Shown in pieces: positions 9,066 through 21,044 of a DNA stretch of 64,000 bases; position 1 is the stretch's first letter; each line of letters opens with the position of its first letter. The DNA lies in NCBI GenBank assembly GCA_934101495.1, contig CAKORG010000001.1, positions 1-64,000 on the forward strand. The letters are read 5' to 3'. Position numbers and translations under genes: made by a program. The notes under the pieces were generated by a model. That model saw only the letters and a list, made by a program, of their open reading frames with translations, searched no databases and was not told where the DNA came from. The stretch is from an uncultured Bacilli bacterium (GTDB lineage: Bacteria; Bacillota_I; Bacilli_A; RF39; UBA660).

Positions 9066-9553
9066 TATTCTTCACTTTCTAGTGGGGTATTATTGTTCCA
9101 GACTAATCCAGAACCTGCCACATTTTTAGCTCCGAGAATTGTAAATCCTTCACTATTTTCACTTTTTTCACACTTTAATGTAAAACTAATATCATAAAAT
9201 GACAATATATCTTCATTTAGTTTTTCTAAACTAGATGCTGCCAAATTCTTTGCATCTTCAAGTGATGTATCTGATGCAAAATTAATAATAATATAAATTA
9301 TTTTCCCCTTAGTATCCATACTTACTTTTGTAACACTTTTTTCACTTTCTAAGCTTGATTTATATTCACTTTTTAAAGTTTCAGTGACTGGATGCTTATC
9401 AATACCATTAAGACGATTTCCATAAACACCTTTATTTCCTCCTAAAAAGAAAGAAAAAGTTACGATAATAATTGCAATTAAGCATATTATTAATATTATT
9501 CCAAGTACGATAAGTACTTTGTTATTCCCCCATAATTCTTTCAATTTTTTCAT
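9065..9553 (-). CDS. Membrane-anchored protein of unknown function
   Basis: 162 residues: short basic N-terminus, one transmembrane helix (about residues 12-35), then about 125 extracytoplasmic residues with Ser/Lys/Glu-rich sequence and one Cys. No lipobox, so not a CamS-like lipoprotein even though it follows pcrA-ligA as camS does in B. subtilis. It shares one base with the sensor/GGDEF gene downstream, so the two are co-translated and perhaps work together. Not recognised. Confidence 0.7.
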   Translation of the reverse strand: MKKLKELWGNNKVLIVLGIILIICLIAIIIVTFSFFLGGNKGVYGNRLNGIDKHPVTETLKSEYKSSLESEKSVTKVSMDTKGKIIYIIINFASDTSLEDAKNLAASSLEKLNEDILSFYDISFTLKCEKSENSEGFTILGAKNVAGSGLVWNNNTPLESEE

Positions 9554-9591
9554 TTTTCACCTCTTCAAGTAATATTAATTATACTATGTAT

Positions 9592-12471
<2,880 letters not shown>

Positions 12472-12475
<4 letters not shown>

Positions 12476-14559
12476 TTTCCTATCCTCCTTAAACCTTGAT
12501 AATTATTTAAAAATTTCTTTATACCAAATCTTTTATCAAAAGCAACTGTTACAAATCTTTCATCGTTATCTACAACGACACCTTTACCAAATGATGCATG
12601 CATAACAATTTCTCCATGTTTGTAATCAATTCTATCTCCTTCATAAAAGTTAGTTTTATTAAGTACTTTATTTTCTGTTTTACTTTCTTCTTTTTCAATT
12701 AAGTTACTATCTATTTCTGCAATAAATCTAGATGGTGGATTCATATTGGTGTTACCAAATAACATTCTTCTTTTGGCATTAGTAATATAAAGTCTTTCTT
12801 TGGCTCTAGTTATACCAACATAACAAAGTCTTCTTTCTTCTTCAAGATTGCTTTCTTCATTTAAACTCATTGAATGTGGCATTATACCTTCTTCCATACC
12901 AATTAAGAATACTACTTTAAATTCTAGTCCTTTCGCAGCATGCATTGTCATCAAAGTAATGGCATTATCAAGAGTTTGATGTTCTGATTGATCAGCCACA
13001 ATACTTATATCTTCAAGAAAGTCTTCAAGATTTACTGTACCAGTTTCTTTTTGATAATTTTCTGTAATACTTTTAAATTCCATTAAGTTTTCAAGTCTTA
13101 TATCAGCTTCCAAGGTATGTTCTTTTTCAAGTTCTTCCTTCATACCAGATTTTTCAAGCACAACATCAATTAATTCTGTTAAGTCCAAATCTTTAGCATC
13201 TTCAGTAAGCTCTAAAATTAGTTTTTTAAACTCAACTTCTTTTGGTTTAGATAAACATTTAAACATGCATTCATTATTATCCTTCGCTAAACTTCTTAAA
13301 TTATTAATTGATGTATCCCCGATACCTCTTTTAGGAACATTTATAACTCTTTCTAGAGAAACATCATCTTGATGATTAGAAATAAGTCTTAAATAACAAA
13401 GTAAATCTTTAATTTCTTTTCTTTTATAGAAATAATAACTGCCCACTACTCGATATGGCCAATTTACTTTTAATATGGCATCTTCTACATTTCTTGATTG
13501 AGCATTAGTTCTATAAAGAATAGCAAAATCATTATAATCATACCCTTCATCAAGAAGTTTTTTTATTTCATCTACAACAAGTTTTACTTCATCTTTTTCA
13601 TCATTACCTCTAAAATACTTAATTTTAACACCATTACCAAAAGTACTATATAAATTTACTTCTTTTCTTTCAACATTATTTTTTATAACACTATTTGCTG
13701 CATTTAAAATAGTATTGGTACTTCGATAATTTTGATTTAAAGTAATACTTTTACTATCTGGATAATCTTTTTCAAAATTAAGGATATTTTTATAATTAGA
13801 CCATCTAAATCCATATATACTTTGGTTTACATCACCTACTACAAAAAGGTTACGATATTTACTTGCAAGTAGTTTAACTAATTTATATTGTACTTCATTT
13901 GTATCTTGGTATTCATCTATTAAAATATATCTATACTTTTCTTGATATTTGTCTAGTATATCATCATTTTGCATAAATAGTTCAACTGGTCTTTTTAATA
14001 AATCATCAAAATCTACAGCATTATTTCTTTTTAATACTTTTTCATATTCATGATATACTTTAACTGCCACTTTTTCTGGAGGACTATTTAAGTATTTATC
14101 AACTTCACTATCACTTAACATCTCATTTTTAATAAAACTTATTTTATTTCTTATGTAGCTTACACTATATTCTTTAGTACTTATATCAAGTTCTTTCATT
14201 ATCTTCTTTATAACACTTGAAACATCATCGCTATCTATTATAGTAAAATTGCTTGTTAAACCTAACTTTTCTGTATTTTCTCTGATAACTCGAAGTCCAA
14301 AAGAATGAAATGTACCCACAAAAGCATAGTTGTTTTCAACCATGTTACTTATTCTATCACGCATTTCTTTTGCTGCTTTATTTGTAAATGTTATAGCTAA
14401 AATATTTCCAGAATAAATACCATCATTTATCATATTTGCTATTCTAGTTGTTAAAACTTTTGTTTTTCCAGAGCCAGCTCCAGCTAAAACTAGACATGGT
14501 CCTTCTTTATGTAAAACAGCTTCTTTTTGTTCTTTATTTAATCCATCTAACGTGTTCAT
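12472..14559 (-). CDS. pcrA: ATP-dependent DNA helicase PcrA (UvrD/Rep family)
   Basis: 695-residue superfamily 1A 3'-5' helicase. Walker A GAGSGKTKVL near residue 30, motif Ia TFTNKAAKEM, Walker B DEYQDTN, motif III GDVNQSIYGFRWS, motif IV QNYRSTNTIL, motif V TMHAAKGLEFKVVF and motif VI GITRAKERL are all present. The C-terminal Tudor-like end (GDRIDYKHGEIVMHASFGKG ...) that binds RNA polymerase in PcrA is also present. Roles: displacing RecA, conflict resolution and repair. First gene of the pcrA-nucleotidyltransferase-ligA operon. Confidence 0.95.
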
Positions 14560-14583
14560 GTAGCCTCCCTATGTATATAAATA

Positions 14584-14592
14584 ATTATATCA
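14584..14592 (-). promoter_or_regulatory. Extended -10 promoter of pcrA
   Basis: Minus strand TGA-TATAAT (TATAAT at 14584-14589, TG at 14591-14592) about 25 bases before the pcrA ATG. The -35 is poor, as is common with extended -10 elements. A terminator for the preceding gene lies just upstream. Confidence 0.5.
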
Positions 14593-14610
14593 TTTAATGA
14601 ATAATAATAA

Positions 14611-14637
14611 AAGAAAAAATGGACTTTTTAGTCCATT
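14611..14637 (-). terminator. Intrinsic terminator of the small pilin-like gene
   Basis: Perfect 8-bp stem AATGGACT (14618-14625) / AGTCCATT (14630-14637) with a four-base loop and a minus-strand T-run (14613-14618). The stop codon of the 14628-15062 gene is inside the hairpin. Confidence 0.8.
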
Positions 14638-15062
14638 AAATCTTTGGCATCACAATCTTCACTAAACGGAGAAAGTAAACAAGTTGTACATGTTTCATAA
14701 TTTTTTTTTGCTTCTTTTGTGCCACTTACTAAACTTAAAGTAGCATCAAGTATTGTTGGTACCATAAATATTAAGACACCAAGAATAAATTTATTAATCA
14801 AACTGTTAGCTGCTACCATAATTGATTTTTCATCTTTTGAAATTGCTGCTTTTCCAAATTCAATAGAACCTAAAATAATTATAATCAAAGGAACTAATAT
14901 TTTGATGATGTAAAGTATGTACCCAACTACTTGAAAAACTTTTAATGTGCCACTATTACTGCTACAGATATCAACTGGTGTAATTTCAAGGTCATCAGCA
15001 ACAGCAATACTTGGTGTGAGTAAAACAATAAATAAGCTTAAATATTTAATTATTTTTTTCAT
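14628..15062 (-). CDS. VirB2/TrbC pilin-like two-helix membrane protein (small paralogue)
   Basis: 144 residues. Signal peptide with an AVA-type cleavage region near residue 22, short extracytoplasmic part with DICSS, two long hydrophobic helices (about 45-65 and 90-110) joined by a short charged loop (GKAAISKDEKS), and a Cys-containing end (CTTC, later C). This topology matches VirB2/TrbC-type pilin-like proteins of conjugation systems, but no type IV secretion gene lies nearby. The helix region is clearly paralogous to the C-terminal 140 residues of the 489-residue protein at 46634-48103. Own promoter and terminator. Function unknown. Confidence 0.75.
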   Translation of the reverse strand: MKKIIKYLSLFIVLLTPSIAVADDLEITPVDICSSNSGTLKVFQVVGYILYIIKILVPLIIIILGSIEFGKAAISKDEKSIMVAANSLINKFILGVLIFMVPTILDATLSLVSGTKEAKKNYETCTTCLLSPFSEDCDAKDLMD

Positions 15063-15093
15063 TATAAAATCCCTCTTTAAAAAATTTAAGCTT

Positions 15094-15122
15094 ATAATAA
15101 CACATTTTTATAAAAACTACAA
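15094..15122 (-). promoter_or_regulatory. Promoter of the small pilin-like gene
   Basis: Minus strand: -35 TTGTAG (15117-15122), 17-bp spacer, -10 TATTAT (15094-15099), about 30 bases before the ATG. Confidence 0.55.
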
Positions 15123-15146
15123 GAAAAAATAGTTTTCACTAATTCT

Positions 15147-15671
15147 TTATTTTAAAATACCATATCCAAATTTAATATTGTCAAAGAATAAAAAATTATG
15201 TAATGGATAAAAAGTTAATATTATAAATAAAATCATTCCTAAGGCAATGATAATAACTGGTAATATGTTAATATTTAATTCTTCACTTTGAAGTATTTTT
15301 AAACTAATAAGTTCCATTAAGGCATAAACAATTAACATTAAGCTAATTGATACAAACATGGACTCACCGATAATCTTGTAAATAGGAATAAAAATAATTA
15401 AATACATAATTACACCAAGTAATGATTTAACCATACTACTTATGTAAAAATTGTTTATTTTAATTTTAAACTTATGATATAAAATAAATTCAAGAACTGA
15501 TGAAAGTAATAAACAATAATAAATTATTTTCATATGTTCCCAGATACTTTCATTTACTGGAAAGAATAAAGCAAAGAAATTATTGGGCAATAAATCATAC
15601 ATGAAATGCCATAAATAAGATAGTAAAAAAAGAAAAACAACATTAATTATTTTTATTTTCTTAATAGTCAT
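15147..15671 (-). CDS. DUF6512-like integral membrane protein
   Basis: 174 residues, about five hydrophobic helices. The N-terminal part has the pattern WHFMYDLLPNN followed by FPVNESIWEHMK, which I associate from memory with the DUF6512 family of small membrane proteins of Bacillota; function unknown. The ATG at 15671 is preferred over the GTG at 15680, because the Shine-Dalgarno AGGTGA sits five bases before the ATG and overlaps the GTG. It stands alone between scpB and the pilin-like gene. Confidence 0.65.
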   Translation of the reverse strand: MTIKKIKIINVVFLFLLSYLWHFMYDLLPNNFFALFFPVNESIWEHMKIIYYCLLLSSVLEFILYHKFKIKINNFYISSMVKSLLGVIMYLIIFIPIYKIIGESMFVSISLMLIVYALMELISLKILQSEELNINILPVIIIALGMILFIILTFYPLHNFLFFDNIKFGYGILK

Positions 15672-15716
15672 AATAGTCACCTAATAAATAGTATGAACTA
15701 TATGGATAAAAATATG

Positions 15717-16280
15717 TTATTTTTCTTCTTTATATATTGATGTAAATAATTCTTCTTCGCTTTCTTCATTTGATTCATTTATTGGTAAATCTGGTAAATC
15801 ACTTATTGTTGCTAAGCCAAAATAATCTAAAAATTCGTTAGTTGTACGATATAAATTTGGTTTACCAGGTAAATTACTTTTACCACTTATTTTAACTAAA
15901 TCTTTAGCCATTAATTTTCTAATCATATTAATACTTGCAATGCCCCGAAGTTCATCAATTTCTGCCCTAGTTATAGGTTGATTATAGGCAATTATTGCAA
16001 GTGTTTCTAAAGCTGCACTTGATAAAGTATTTGTGCCTCTCGTAGTTATTAATTTTTGATAATATTCTTTATGTTCTCCTTTTGTAGTTAATTTAAAAGC
16101 ATCACCGATAAAACTTACTCTAATACCTCTATTTTCCTTATTGTATTCCTCTTGTAAATCTTTAAGAAGTTTTTGAGCTTCTTTTTTATCTACTTCTAAA
16201 ACATCAGCGATATTATCTAAAGTTATTCCTTCATCACCTACTACAAAAAGAAGACCTTCTAATATAGCTTCTTTATTCAT
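15717..16280 (-). CDS. scpB: Segregation and condensation protein B
   Basis: 187 residues of two winged-helix domains. Recognisable stretches are EGLLFVVGDEGITLDNIADVL-like N-terminus (residues 7-27), ALETLAIIAYNQPITRAEIDE in the middle and the GRPNLYRTT-like GKPNLYRTTNEFLDYF stretch at the end. ScpB dimers bind ScpA and the SMC heads to form the bacterial condensin. The start overlaps the scpA stop by four bases. The tail is acidic and short. Firm call. Confidence 0.95.
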   Translation of the reverse strand: MNKEAILEGLLFVVGDEGITLDNIADVLEVDKKEAQKLLKDLQEEYNKENRGIRVSFIGDAFKLTTKGEHKEYYQKLITTRGTNTLSSAALETLAIIAYNQPITRAEIDELRGIASINMIRKLMAKDLVKISGKSNLPGKPNLYRTTNEFLDYFGLATISDLPDLPINESNEESEEELFTSIYKEEK

Positions 16281-16999
16281 AAATTCACTCTTTCTATATA
16301 TATTTCGCTAAAATTACTATCTTGTTTTAATGTAATTTCTTTTTGTTTACACATATCTAATATTGATAAAAATGTTGCTACTACTAAATCTTTTGTATAT
16401 TCTTCAAAAAGGTCTGTAAATTTAACATTTTTTCTTTTAGTTAAATAATTTCTTATATATTCTTTTCTTTCTTCAACACTTATTTCTTTTCTAGTTATTT
16501 TAGTATTAATTGGCTTTTGATAATTCATTCTTTTTTGAAGTTCTATTAATGCTTCTTTTAAAAGTTCAGCATCCATATTACCTTCTAAAATTTCTTTTTT
16601 CTCAGCATACTCACTTAAATTTTCTGGAAGCTTAGTAAAAAACTCATTTCTTTTTTCTTCAAGTTCCTTAAAAACACTTGTAATATTTTGATACTTTTCA
16701 TACTCAATTAATTTATTTTTTAAATCTTCTTCACTATTTATTGAATATTCATCTTCATCATTTGTAGTTTCATCCTTTAAATTAAGTAGCAATCGGCTTT
16801 TTAAATGAATTAACTCTGATGCCATTACTAAATATTCACTGGCATCATCTAAATCATCACTTGGAATACTTTTTATAAATTCTAAATATTTATCTATTAT
16901 ATATTTAGTATCTATTTCATAAATATCCATTTTAGCTGTTTTAACTAGATGAAGAAGAAGGTCTAGTGGACCTTCGAAATCATTTATACAAAGTTTCAT
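16277..16999 (-). CDS. scpA: Segregation and condensation protein A (kleisin)
   Basis: 240 residues. Starts with the typical FEGPLDLLLHLV segment (residues 8-19) and the IYEIDTKYIIDKYL helix that contacts the SMC neck; the C-terminal winged helix (TFLSILDMCKQKEI) contacts the SMC head. ScpA bridges SMC and ScpB. Translationally coupled to scpB. It is nine bases downstream of the 313-residue anchored protein gene, so these three may share a transcript. smc itself is not in the window. Confidence 0.95.
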   Translation of the reverse strand: MKLCINDFEGPLDLLLHLVKTAKMDIYEIDTKYIIDKYLEFIKSIPSDDLDDASEYLVMASELIHLKSRLLLNLKDETTNDEDEYSINSEEDLKNKLIEYEKYQNITSVFKELEEKRNEFFTKLPENLSEYAEKKEILEGNMDAELLKEALIELQKRMNYQKPINTKITRKEISVEERKEYIRNYLTKRKNVKFTDLFEEYTKDLVVATFLSILDMCKQKEITLKQDSNFSEIYIERVNL

Positions 17000-17008
17000 A
17001 ATATCCCC

Positions 17009-17950
17009 CTAACTGCATGTATAACCACTGGCTGTCATTTCAAAATAAATAACTTTGGCATCTGTTCCGTACGAATATATTGATTTCAAATTCATTGCGT
17101 CGTTTTTAACATTTGAAAGATTTATTGTAGTTTTAAATTTTAAAATTCCATTTTCAAGTGTTATATTTGATGATACACCCCCAATATTGTTGTATGTTGC
17201 TTTAGATATTTGATAGTTGTTATATAAATTATTAAAGTTAGGGTCGCTTGTGCTTACCTCATATATTAAATTTGTTACATATACTTTGTTACTATTTAGT
17301 ATATATTCTAATTTTTCATAATTCTTATTGTTTGTACACGTCATGGTTGCAATTCCTTCTTCTGTTACATTAACAATATGAGATGGGTATTCATTTTCAA
17401 GTATTTTCACTAAAGATATAGTAGTTGTCATAGTATCATTTAAATCATAACTGGCATCCGTTTCAGAGTTTGGACTCAAAATATCTTGCAAATAAATTCT
17501 TTGAAGCAATTTTTTGTTGTCACTATATAAATTTACAAAATAATGTGCATCTTTTAGTTCTAAAACTTTGCTAGTTAAATTCGTAATTTTGAACTTAATT
17601 GTATTGTTTTCAATGTTGAAATTACTTATTTTAAAACTTTCTTCTGTTATTTCAAGATCATTTGCTATTTTGTATTCTTTTACTGATGTTTCATCTTTTG
17701 TATCATCATTTTTTTTAGCATCGTTGCTAGGTGTATTTGGCACTACCACTTCTGGATTAAGATAACTATTTATGTATGCTGATATTTCTGGTAAGTATAA
17801 AACTCCAGCGACAAATATAACAAATATTACAAATATCCATAAAATTCCAAAAATACTTGCTTTCTTTTTATCTTGTACTACAGCTAAAGTTGTAGGTACT
17901 AATTCTTCTTCTGAAATAACTATTTGTTTTTTCTTAGCCAATTTAATCAT
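17009..17950 (-). CDS. Membrane-anchored extracytoplasmic protein of unknown function
   Basis: 313 residues. About 30 cytoplasmic residues containing a run of Lys, a transmembrane helix (about 33-55) and a beta-rich outer part of 250 residues with Asn/Thr/Asp-rich linker (VPNTPSNDAKKNDDTKDE). Two Cys (about 205 and the penultimate residue) could form a disulfide. It is probably the first gene before scpAB. I do not recognise the family. The start is uncertain: the ATG here has GGG directly before it, and a TTG four codons in is an alternative. Confidence 0.65.
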   Translation of the reverse strand: MIKLAKKKQIVISEEELVPTTLAVVQDKKKASIFGILWIFVIFVIFVAGVLYLPEISAYINSYLNPEVVVPNTPSNDAKKNDDTKDETSVKEYKIANDLEITEESFKISNFNIENNTIKFKITNLTSKVLELKDAHYFVNLYSDNKKLLQRIYLQDILSPNSETDASYDLNDTMTTTISLVKILENEYPSHIVNVTEEGIATMTCTNNKNYEKLEYILNSNKVYVTNLIYEVSTSDPNFNNLYNNYQISKATYNNIGGVSSNITLENGILKFKTTINLSNVKNDAMNLKSIYSYGTDAKVIYFEMTASGYTCS

Positions 17951-18023
17951 CCCATTTCATTCTATTTAAATTATACTATAACTTCCATTTATAAACAAGA
18001 AAAATTAAGTAATTTAGTCAAAG

Positions 18024-18057
18024 AAAAATACTTAATTAATTTAATTTAAGTATTTTT
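18024..18057. terminator. Intrinsic terminator after the DUF5698/DUF2179 gene
   Basis: 12-bp stem AAAAATACTTAA (18024-18035) / TTAAGTATTTTT (18046-18057); the T-rich side serves the minus-strand gene ending at 18064. Its near-symmetric A/T flanks could also work on plus. Confidence 0.65.
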
Positions 18058-18063
18058 TCAATT

Positions 18064-18585
18064 CTATTTAATTAAACCATTTTGAACGTATTTTGTTTCA
18101 TTTATGACGACGAAAGCATCTGGGTCATTGCTTCTTACTATGTGAGTTAGAGTTTTTAGTTTTGACTTATTAAGCTGAATCATTAGCATCGTTTTATCCT
18201 CATTATCTTGAGGATTTTTTAAATCTATTGCTGATACTCCAAAACCTGCTTTTCTGATTTTTTCAAGCATCTTTTTAACTTTACTTGTTTTTGTAGTAAC
18301 CTGAACACCGATTAAGCCATCCACAAAGTTATTTGATATAAAACCTCCTAAATAAGTTCCTGTTGCATACCCAGCCGAATAACATATTGGGATTAGTATT
18401 GATGTTACATCAGTTGTTAGTGCTTCTCTGGCTACTAAAAACCAAATAAGGACTTCAAAGAAAGCTATAAGAGCTGGAGTAAATCTTCGGCCTCTTACTA
18501 CTAAGACAGTTCTAATTGTTCCCAAAGAAACATCCATAATTCTCGCAAAAAATATTTTTATACATAGTAATAGCATATTTAACAC
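18064..18585 (-). CDS. UPF0316 (DUF5698/DUF2179) membrane protein
   Basis: 173 residues. The N-terminal three-helix membrane part has the family pattern ARIMDVSLGTIRTVLVVRG (residues 14-32) and FFEVLIWFLVAREAL; the C-terminal 70 residues are the DUF2179 soluble domain (GVQVTTKTSKVKKML ... AIDLKNPQDNEDKTMLMI). DUF2179 also forms the C-terminus of YitT-type proteins; a ligand-binding or regulatory role is suspected but not proven. Adjacent to a zinc-ribbon membrane protein with a four-base gap, so co-transcribed with it. Confidence 0.85.
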   Translation of the reverse strand: MLNMLLLCIKIFFARIMDVSLGTIRTVLVVRGRRFTPALIAFFEVLIWFLVAREALTTDVTSILIPICYSAGYATGTYLGGFISNNFVDGLIGVQVTTKTSKVKKMLEKIRKAGFGVSAIDLKNPQDNEDKTMLMIQLNKSKLKTLTHIVRSNDPDAFVVINETKYVQNGLIK

Positions 18586-18589
18586 ATCC

Positions 18590-18856
18590 TTATATATTTA
18601 TTATTATGGTCAGAATTATTAAAATTACAAGTACAATTGATATAATTATTAGTCCAAGAACTTTATTTTCCTTGACATCTCGATATTCTATATTATTTTG
18701 ATGTCCATATTTTTCACTTAATAATGTAATTCTTTCAGCATTTTTATCTTTCATCTTGTTTTGATAATTTATTTGTTTTTGGTCCATTAATGCACCACAG
18801 AATTTACACACCATTCCATCATTTGGAAGTGGATTTCCACATCTATTACATTTCAT
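18590..18856 (-). CDS. Zinc-ribbon membrane protein
   Basis: 88 residues. An N-terminal zinc ribbon CNRCGNPLPNDGMVCKFCG (CxxC...CxxC, residues 3-21) is followed by a charged linker and one C-terminal transmembrane helix (about 65-87). Such zinc-ribbon/TM proteins (zinc_ribbon_2 type) are common in Bacillota and mostly uncharacterised. It sits three bases after the large surface protein and four before the UPF0316 gene, so all three form one transcript. Confidence 0.75.
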   Translation of the reverse strand: MKCNRCGNPLPNDGMVCKFCGALMDQKQINYQNKMKDKNAERITLLSEKYGHQNNIEYRDVKENKVLGLIIISIVLVILIILTIIINI

Positions 18857-18859
18857 ATT

Positions 18860-20875
18860 TTACTCCAATGTTTGTCCTATATAGGTAATTTTAGCATATC
18901 CGTTTCCGCTGTGACCCGTCTCATCAACTCCTAAAGGAGATTTGAAAGAGCTATTTCCAGCAATTGTTTGAGCACTAGTTAATTGATAATCTATATTAAG
19001 TAAATATCCATTTGGAAGAGTTGCTGAATTGGTATAAACGAAACCAGAGCCACCACCACCGCCACTTGCAGCGTATTGATTTGTGCCTGACGTTGTTGCG
19101 TATCCACCGGCTCCGCCACCATACCAGCCGCCACCGCCGCCGCCTGAGTTACTATAGTTATTTGATGTTGATCTTGCATTTCCTGCAGCTCCACCTTGAA
19201 AAAAGGTGCCATCATTACCATTATAAGAACCATAAATACCTTTACTTCCGCCAGATGTTTGCGTTCCACCTTTTGCAGTAGATTCCTCTGCATAAGCAGT
19301 TCCATTGCCGCCGTTAAGCCCGCCGCCGTAACCACCGGCTCTACCAGAATAATTAGCTCCGCCACCGCCACCGCCGGCAACAATAACACGAGCTAGTATA
19401 TCGTCATTATTAATTCTTATATCAGTTCCACCACCACCGGAACCTGCCATTTTATAGCCTGAGTTTCCACCACCATTTACACCACCGGTCTTAACGCTTG
19501 CTGTTGTAGTACCGGCAGCGCCTTGACCACCAGTGTGTATAAATACGTTATCGCCCTTATTTAAGTATACTGTTCCAACAGAATATCCACCTTTGCCCCC
19601 AGGATAAGTTGTTGGAGAAGAATAAGCATATCCACCTTCAGCACCCCAAACTTCTAATTTGTAATAACCGGAAACTTCGATTAATTTTGATTGAACAGCA
19701 CTTGAATAGTCAAATAATCCGTTATAAACATAATCTGTTACTGATGTTGTAGCTAAAATGCCAGACCCGTTGCCAGATGAGTCTACAGAATATGCTTTAA
19801 ATGTAAACTCAGTAGCAGGAGCTAAATTTTCAAATGTATGGTTTGTTGCAGTACTTTCCACATATGTATCACCATTATCTTTAGAATAATAGTATTTAGC
19901 GGGTGTAAGCCCTACATTACTATTTGTTAAATTTATAGTTACATTTTGTCCACTTACAATATTTTGCATACTTTCAAGAATTGGACCAGAACCGACATTT
20001 AAATATGCCACACAGTTAGTTCTGTTTGTTGCTGAAATAACAACCTTTTGATTTTGTATAGACATTGTTGAAGTTCCTGTACATGCAGATTTACTTCCAA
20101 GTTCGTAGAAGTTATTGGTTGGTATTTTGTCTACTTCAAAGTATGTCGTTGAACCTTTCTTAGATTGAACAAATATTTTTAGCGCAATATCTACATCCAT
20201 TGCATCCATATATGCCTTACATATCGCACCTTTTTTTTTGGCATTAACCGTAAAGTTTTGTTTATCTGTGTTGTATGTTACTATTGTATCTGTTACATGA
20301 GTATTTAAATCATTTGCATAAACGCAGTATGACATACTACTATTAAATTCATATCCAACTGATGGAAGCTCTGTTGTTTCGAGTTTTGTATAAACTCCAT
20401 TTCCTACTCCATCACTATCGACATTTTCAGCATAAACTTCTAGTGTTATATCTAAACTTGCAGTTGACTTGAAATATAAATAGCAAACGTCATGACCAGT
20501 AGCATCAATACTTGCATCAAATGAATCAGAATTATATGTTATCTTTGCTCCGTTTGTACAATAGCTCATGCTTGCTTCATATTTATAACCAGCTTTTGGT
20601 ATGTATGGGTATACAGAATAGCTATTAACCCCATTTCCATTAGTATCCCTATCTTCAGCCATAATTCTAATATCCAAATCAGGAATTTTTGGAGTTGTAC
20701 TAAGCAAAATTGGGGTTGTATCAATAACTTGATAAAATGCATATGAAACTATTAATCCTACACATGCTAAAATGACTACTATTGCTATACTTACTAGTAG
20801 GATTTTATATTTATTTAAAAGATTTGTTACATCTTTATTTAAGGCTTTTTTTAATTTTACGCGTAATTTATCCAT
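18860..20875 (-). CDS. Surface-anchored protein with Ig/FN3-like modules and a glycine-rich C-terminal domain
   Basis: 671 residues. An N-terminal helix (about 24-50) anchors the protein. Repeated beta modules with paired Cys follow (about 60-310, with recurring SMSYC and VCYLYF/CKAYM stretches), then a fibronectin-III-like segment (about 310-390, with ATEFTFKAYSVDSSGNGSG). A Gly-rich domain (about 395-665) opens with YKLEVWGAEGG and holds runs of five to six Gly, like the PF12810-type glycine-rich domain. No LPXTG signal. Likely an adhesin or structural surface protein. The Gly codons make 18990-19640 locally GC-richer than its surroundings. It leads an operon with the zinc-ribbon gene. Confidence 0.75.
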   Translation of the reverse strand: MDKLRVKLKKALNKDVTNLLNKYKILLVSIAIVVILACVGLIVSYAFYQVIDTTPILLSTTPKIPDLDIRIMAEDRDTNGNGVNSYSVYPYIPKAGYKYEASMSYCTNGAKITYNSDSFDASIDATGHDVCYLYFKSTASLDITLEVYAENVDSDGVGNGVYTKLETTELPSVGYEFNSSMSYCVYANDLNTHVTDTIVTYNTDKQNFTVNAKKKGAICKAYMDAMDVDIALKIFVQSKKGSTTYFEVDKIPTNNFYELGSKSACTGTSTMSIQNQKVVISATNRTNCVAYLNVGSGPILESMQNIVSGQNVTINLTNSNVGLTPAKYYYSKDNGDTYVESTATNHTFENLAPATEFTFKAYSVDSSGNGSGILATTSVTDYVYNGLFDYSSAVQSKLIEVSGYYKLEVWGAEGGYAYSSPTTYPGGKGGYSVGTVYLNKGDNVFIHTGGQGAAGTTTASVKTGGVNGGGNSGYKMAGSGGGGTDIRINNDDILARVIVAGGGGGGANYSGRAGGYGGGLNGGNGTAYAEESTAKGGTQTSGGSKGIYGSYNGNDGTFFQGGAAGNARSTSNNYSNSGGGGGGWYGGGAGGYATTSGTNQYAASGGGGGSGFVYTNSATLPNGYLLNIDYQLTSAQTIAGNSSFKSPLGVDETGHSGNGYAKITYIGQTLE

Positions 20876-20900
20876 ATGCCTCTAACCTATCCTAATAATA

Positions 20901-20929
20901 ATTTTAAAATAAAATGTCTTTAAAGTCAA
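20901..20929 (-). promoter_or_regulatory. Strong sigma-A promoter of the surface protein operon
   Basis: Minus strand: -35 TTGACT (20924-20929), exact 17-bp spacer, -10 TAAAAT (20901-20906), about 25 bases before the ATG. Confidence 0.7.
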
Positions 20930-20996
20930 TTATTTATAATGAATTTATTTACAATTTTTTTATTATGTAAATTTATTATACCCTAAGTATTTAACC

Positions 20997-21025
20997 CAAT
21001 ACATATTTTAGGTAAAACATACTAT
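20997..21025 (+). promoter_or_regulatory. Sigma-E-like promoter of the cotJ operon
   Basis: -10-like CATACTAT (21018-21025; sigma-E consensus CATACANT) and a weaker -35-like CAATACA (20997-21003), separated by 14 bp. In B. subtilis cotJ is transcribed by mother-cell sigma-E. The leader would be very short, because the AGGGAGG ribosome site begins at 21031. A sigma-A reading (TATAAG) cannot be excluded. Confidence 0.45.
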
Positions 21026-21044
21026 AAGTTAGGGAGGAAAATTT

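Noticed and set aside
18991..19389. Minus-strand 132-residue frame inside the glycine-rich domain
   Set aside because: It exists because Gly codons (GGN) read in another frame avoid stops; it has Ala/Val/Glu/Met low complexity and no start signal.
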